In this document: one piece after another, positions 4,661 through 5,340 of the stretch | How the letters are laid out: every line of letters begins with the position of its first letter | How positions within the stretch are numbered: position 1 is the first letter of the stretch | From: Candidatus Aminicenantota bacterium | GTDB taxonomy: Bacteria; Acidobacteriota; Aminicenantia; Aminicenantales; Saccharicenantaceae | Direction of reading: 5' to 3' | DNA: 5,340 nucleotides | Assembly (NCBI GenBank): GCA_011048485.1 | Contig: DSDX01000174.1 | Coordinates: 1-5,340, forward strand | Position numbers and translations under genes: made by a program | Notes under the pieces: model-generated | Seen by the model: only the letters and a program-made list of their open reading frames with translations | What the model was told of the DNA's origin: nothing | Database searches by the model: none

Positions 4661-5340
4661 TAGACCTGAAGATCGGGCGGCAGCTCGCCGCCCTTTCGTT
4701 CGAGCTTGACCGAGAGCAGCCGGGTCATGTTGGGCTCCGGCATGGTCGTGCCGTAGATGTAGTCGGCCACTTCCATGGTCTTGTAGTTGTGGGTGATGAG
4801 GATGAACTGCGTCTGGTGCTTGATCATCTTGAGGAGCTCGAGGAAGCGGGCCAGGTTGACGTCGTCGAGGGCCGCGTCGACCTCGTCGAGGAAGCAGAAC
4901 GGCGAGGGCCGGTAGCGGAACAGGGCGAAGAGGAAGGCCAGCGAGGTCAGCGACTTCTCGCCGCCCGACAGGAGCGACAGGCTCTGGACCCGCTTCCCGG
5001 GCGGCTGGGCCACGATCTCGACGCCGCTCTCGAGGGGATTGTCGGGCTCGAGGAGCTTGACCTCGGCGTTGCCGCCCTTGAAAAGCGAGGTGAAGAGTTC
5101 GCTGAAGTTCGTGTTGACCTGCTCCAAGGCCTTGAGGAACTGCTCCTTGCTCTCCTCGTCGATCTTGCGGATGGCCTCAACCGTCGAGGCGATGGAGTCG
5201 CGCAGGTCCTGCCTCTGGGCGCTCAGGAACTCGAAGCGCTTCTTCTGCTCGACGAACTCCTCCTCGGCCATCAAGTTGACGGCCTTGAAGCGGTTGAGGG
5301 CCTCGCGCGTCTCCTCGAGTTCCGTTTCGACGTCCTCGTC
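4660..5340 (-). CDS. smc: SMC chromosome-segregation ATPase, C-terminal fragment
   Basis: The frame is open from the right window edge, so only the last 226 residues of a protein that is normally near 1,150-1,200 residues are visible. Residues 1-75 are the end of the return coiled coil, with NLMAEEEF matching the NL-A-EEY segment common in SMC. The head lobe follows: NFSELFTSLFKGGNAEVKL; the ABC signature LSGGEK at fragment residues 124-129; Walker B FCFLDEVDAALDD with D152 and E153; and the H-loop ILITHN with H184. The ending, MEVADYIYGTTM then TRLLSVKLE, is characteristic of bacterial SMC rather than RecN or SbcC. SMC with ScpA/ScpB organises the chromosome and aids segregation. All visible catalytic residues are intact. 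The internal Met at 5269-5271 is not a start, because coding similarity continues upstream. The TAG stop lies 30 bp from the symporter start. Confidence 0.95.
   Translation of the reverse strand, partial: DEDVETELEETREALNRFKAVNLMAEEEFVEQKKRFEFLSAQRQDLRDSIASTVEAIRKIDEESKEQFLKALEQVNTNFSELFTSLFKGGNAEVKLLEPDNPLESGVEIVAQPPGKRVQSLSLLSGGEKSLTSLAFLFALFRYRPSPFCFLDEVDAALDDVNLARFLELLKMIKHQTQFILITHNYKTMEVADYIYGTTMPEPNMTRLLSVKLERKGGELPPDLQV

Noticed and set aside
5269..5274. Start of a short separate gene at the TTG/ATG near the right edge
   Set aside because: The frame is open to the window edge, and the upstream residues continue as SMC coiled coil into the NLMAEEEF segment, so this is the interior of smc.

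Overview
The window is about 5.3 kb of G+C-rich bacterial chromosome. All four protein-coding genes lie on the minus strand, so transcription runs from the right end to the left. The genes are the C-terminal part of an SMC chromosome-condensation ATPase, a sodium:solute symporter, a class II-type histone-deacetylase-family amidohydrolase, and a secreted FecR-domain protein with an extremely Trp/Tyr-rich domain. The high G+C, the sigma-54 promoter and the FecR/aromatic-repeat protein suggest an Acidobacteriota- or Aminicenantes-like Gram-negative lineage. That placement is an inference from style only. There is no mobile-element gene, tRNA, rRNA or CRISPR array.

Layout from right to left, in transcription order. 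SMC (5340-4660) enters from outside the window. A 30-bp gap holding a G+C hairpin and a strong Shine-Dalgarno leads into the symporter (4629-3163), so these two may be co-transcribed. Next comes a 385-bp gene-free interval (2778-3162), which I consider the most important part of the window. It holds two tandem copies, offset by 173 bp, of a structured element that I do not recognise. A 51-bp core is identical in both copies. The flanking helices differ in sequence but stay paired through compensatory changes. The element ends about 10 nt before the ribosome-binding site of the deacetylase gene (2777-1746). A 122-bp gap follows, with a well-formed sigma-54 (-24/-12) promoter and upstream dyads, and it drives the FecR-domain gene (1623 to beyond position 1).

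Functional reading. SMC is housekeeping. The symporter and deacetylase could form an uptake/deacetylation pair, but no substrate can be read from the sequence. The tandem element may be a cis-acting leader of the deacetylase gene (tandem riboswitch-like), an independent small RNA, or an ERIC-like intergenic palindromic repeat. The covariation and a G-U pair that is possible only on the minus strand favour an RNA made in the direction of the genes. The FecR-domain envelope protein appears to be its own transcription unit under an activator-dependent sigma-54 promoter.
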